From Desulfamplus sp. (GTDB lineage Bacteria > Desulfobacterota > Desulfobacteria > Desulfobacterales > Desulfobacteraceae), in contig JADGBP010000150.1 of NCBI GenBank assembly GCA_015231395.1, forward strand, positions 1 through 6,149: 6,149 nucleotides of DNA. The letters are read 5' to 3'. Each line of letters opens with the position of its first letter. Positions within the stretch are counted from its first letter, which is position 1. The notes under the pieces are model-generated. The model had not been told where the DNA came from. It was given only the letters and a program-made list of their open reading frames with translations, and did no database searches. The position numbers and the translations under genes were made by a program. Of the stretch, positions 6,141 through 6,149 are shown piece by piece.

Positions 6141-6149
6141 GGGGGGGGG
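6141..6149. other. Run of nine G at the window end (likely contig edge)
   Basis: Nine consecutive G fill the last bases of the window directly after the hairpin arm. A homopolymer next to a strong hairpin at the exact end suggests that assembly or sequencing stopped here, so the length of the run should not be trusted. Confidence 0.5.

Noticed and set aside
6091..6149. Coding start at TTG 6111 behind a GGGGGAGGA purine stretch
   Set aside because: It falls in the loop of the hairpin, gives a low-complexity Leu/Ser peptide running into poly-G, and is cut by the window end.

Overview
The window looks like the downstream end of a bacterial nitrogen-fixation (nif) cluster running into a nitrogen-sensing or signalling gene. 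Every gene I can support is on the + strand. The base composition is moderate. The NifN and NifB sequences are of bacterial type, and an ammonium transporter fused to c-di-GMP domains sits next to nif. Together these suggest an anaerobic or facultative Gram-negative diazotroph. My best guess is a Desulfobacterota (deltaproteobacterial) organism, but no marker here proves it.

Layout. (1) Positions 2-988 hold the C-terminal part of nifN, which is cut by the left window edge. (2) Positions 1001-2293 hold a complete nifB (radical SAM core plus NifX-like C-terminal domain), 12 bases after nifN and presumably co-transcribed with it. (3) Positions 2294-2451 are intergenic and contain the first copy of a ~105-bp repeat with a palindromic core. 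(4) Positions 2452-5508 hold a 1018-codon fusion: a full Amt ammonium channel, a HAMP-like linker, PAS, GGDEF and EAL. All the channel, cyclase and phosphodiesterase key residues I can check are present. (5) Positions 5509-5627 contain a strong inverted repeat and a good ribosome binding site. (6) Positions 5628-5945 hold a small ORF that looks like a chimera: the first ~30 residues resemble the N-terminus of a class-II glutamine amidotransferase (Met-Cys start), and the rest is the back half of a GAF domain. (7) Positions 5946-6149 are non-coding: a sigma70-like promoter, the second copy of the ~105-bp repeat, a 22-pair hairpin, and a run of nine G at the window end that is probably a contig or assembly end.

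How the parts fit. NifN (with NifE) and NifB make the iron-molybdenum cofactor of nitrogenase. The adjacent Amt fusion would detect or import ammonium, the product of fixation, and could turn ammonium flux into a change in c-di-GMP. No separate PII (glnK/glnB) gene accompanies this amt within the window, so the cytoplasmic signalling domains may do the coupling directly. The amt fusion and the chimeric ORF are bracketed by the two repeat copies. The segment may therefore have been inserted or rearranged as a unit, or the repeats may simply be a dispersed palindromic family in this genome.
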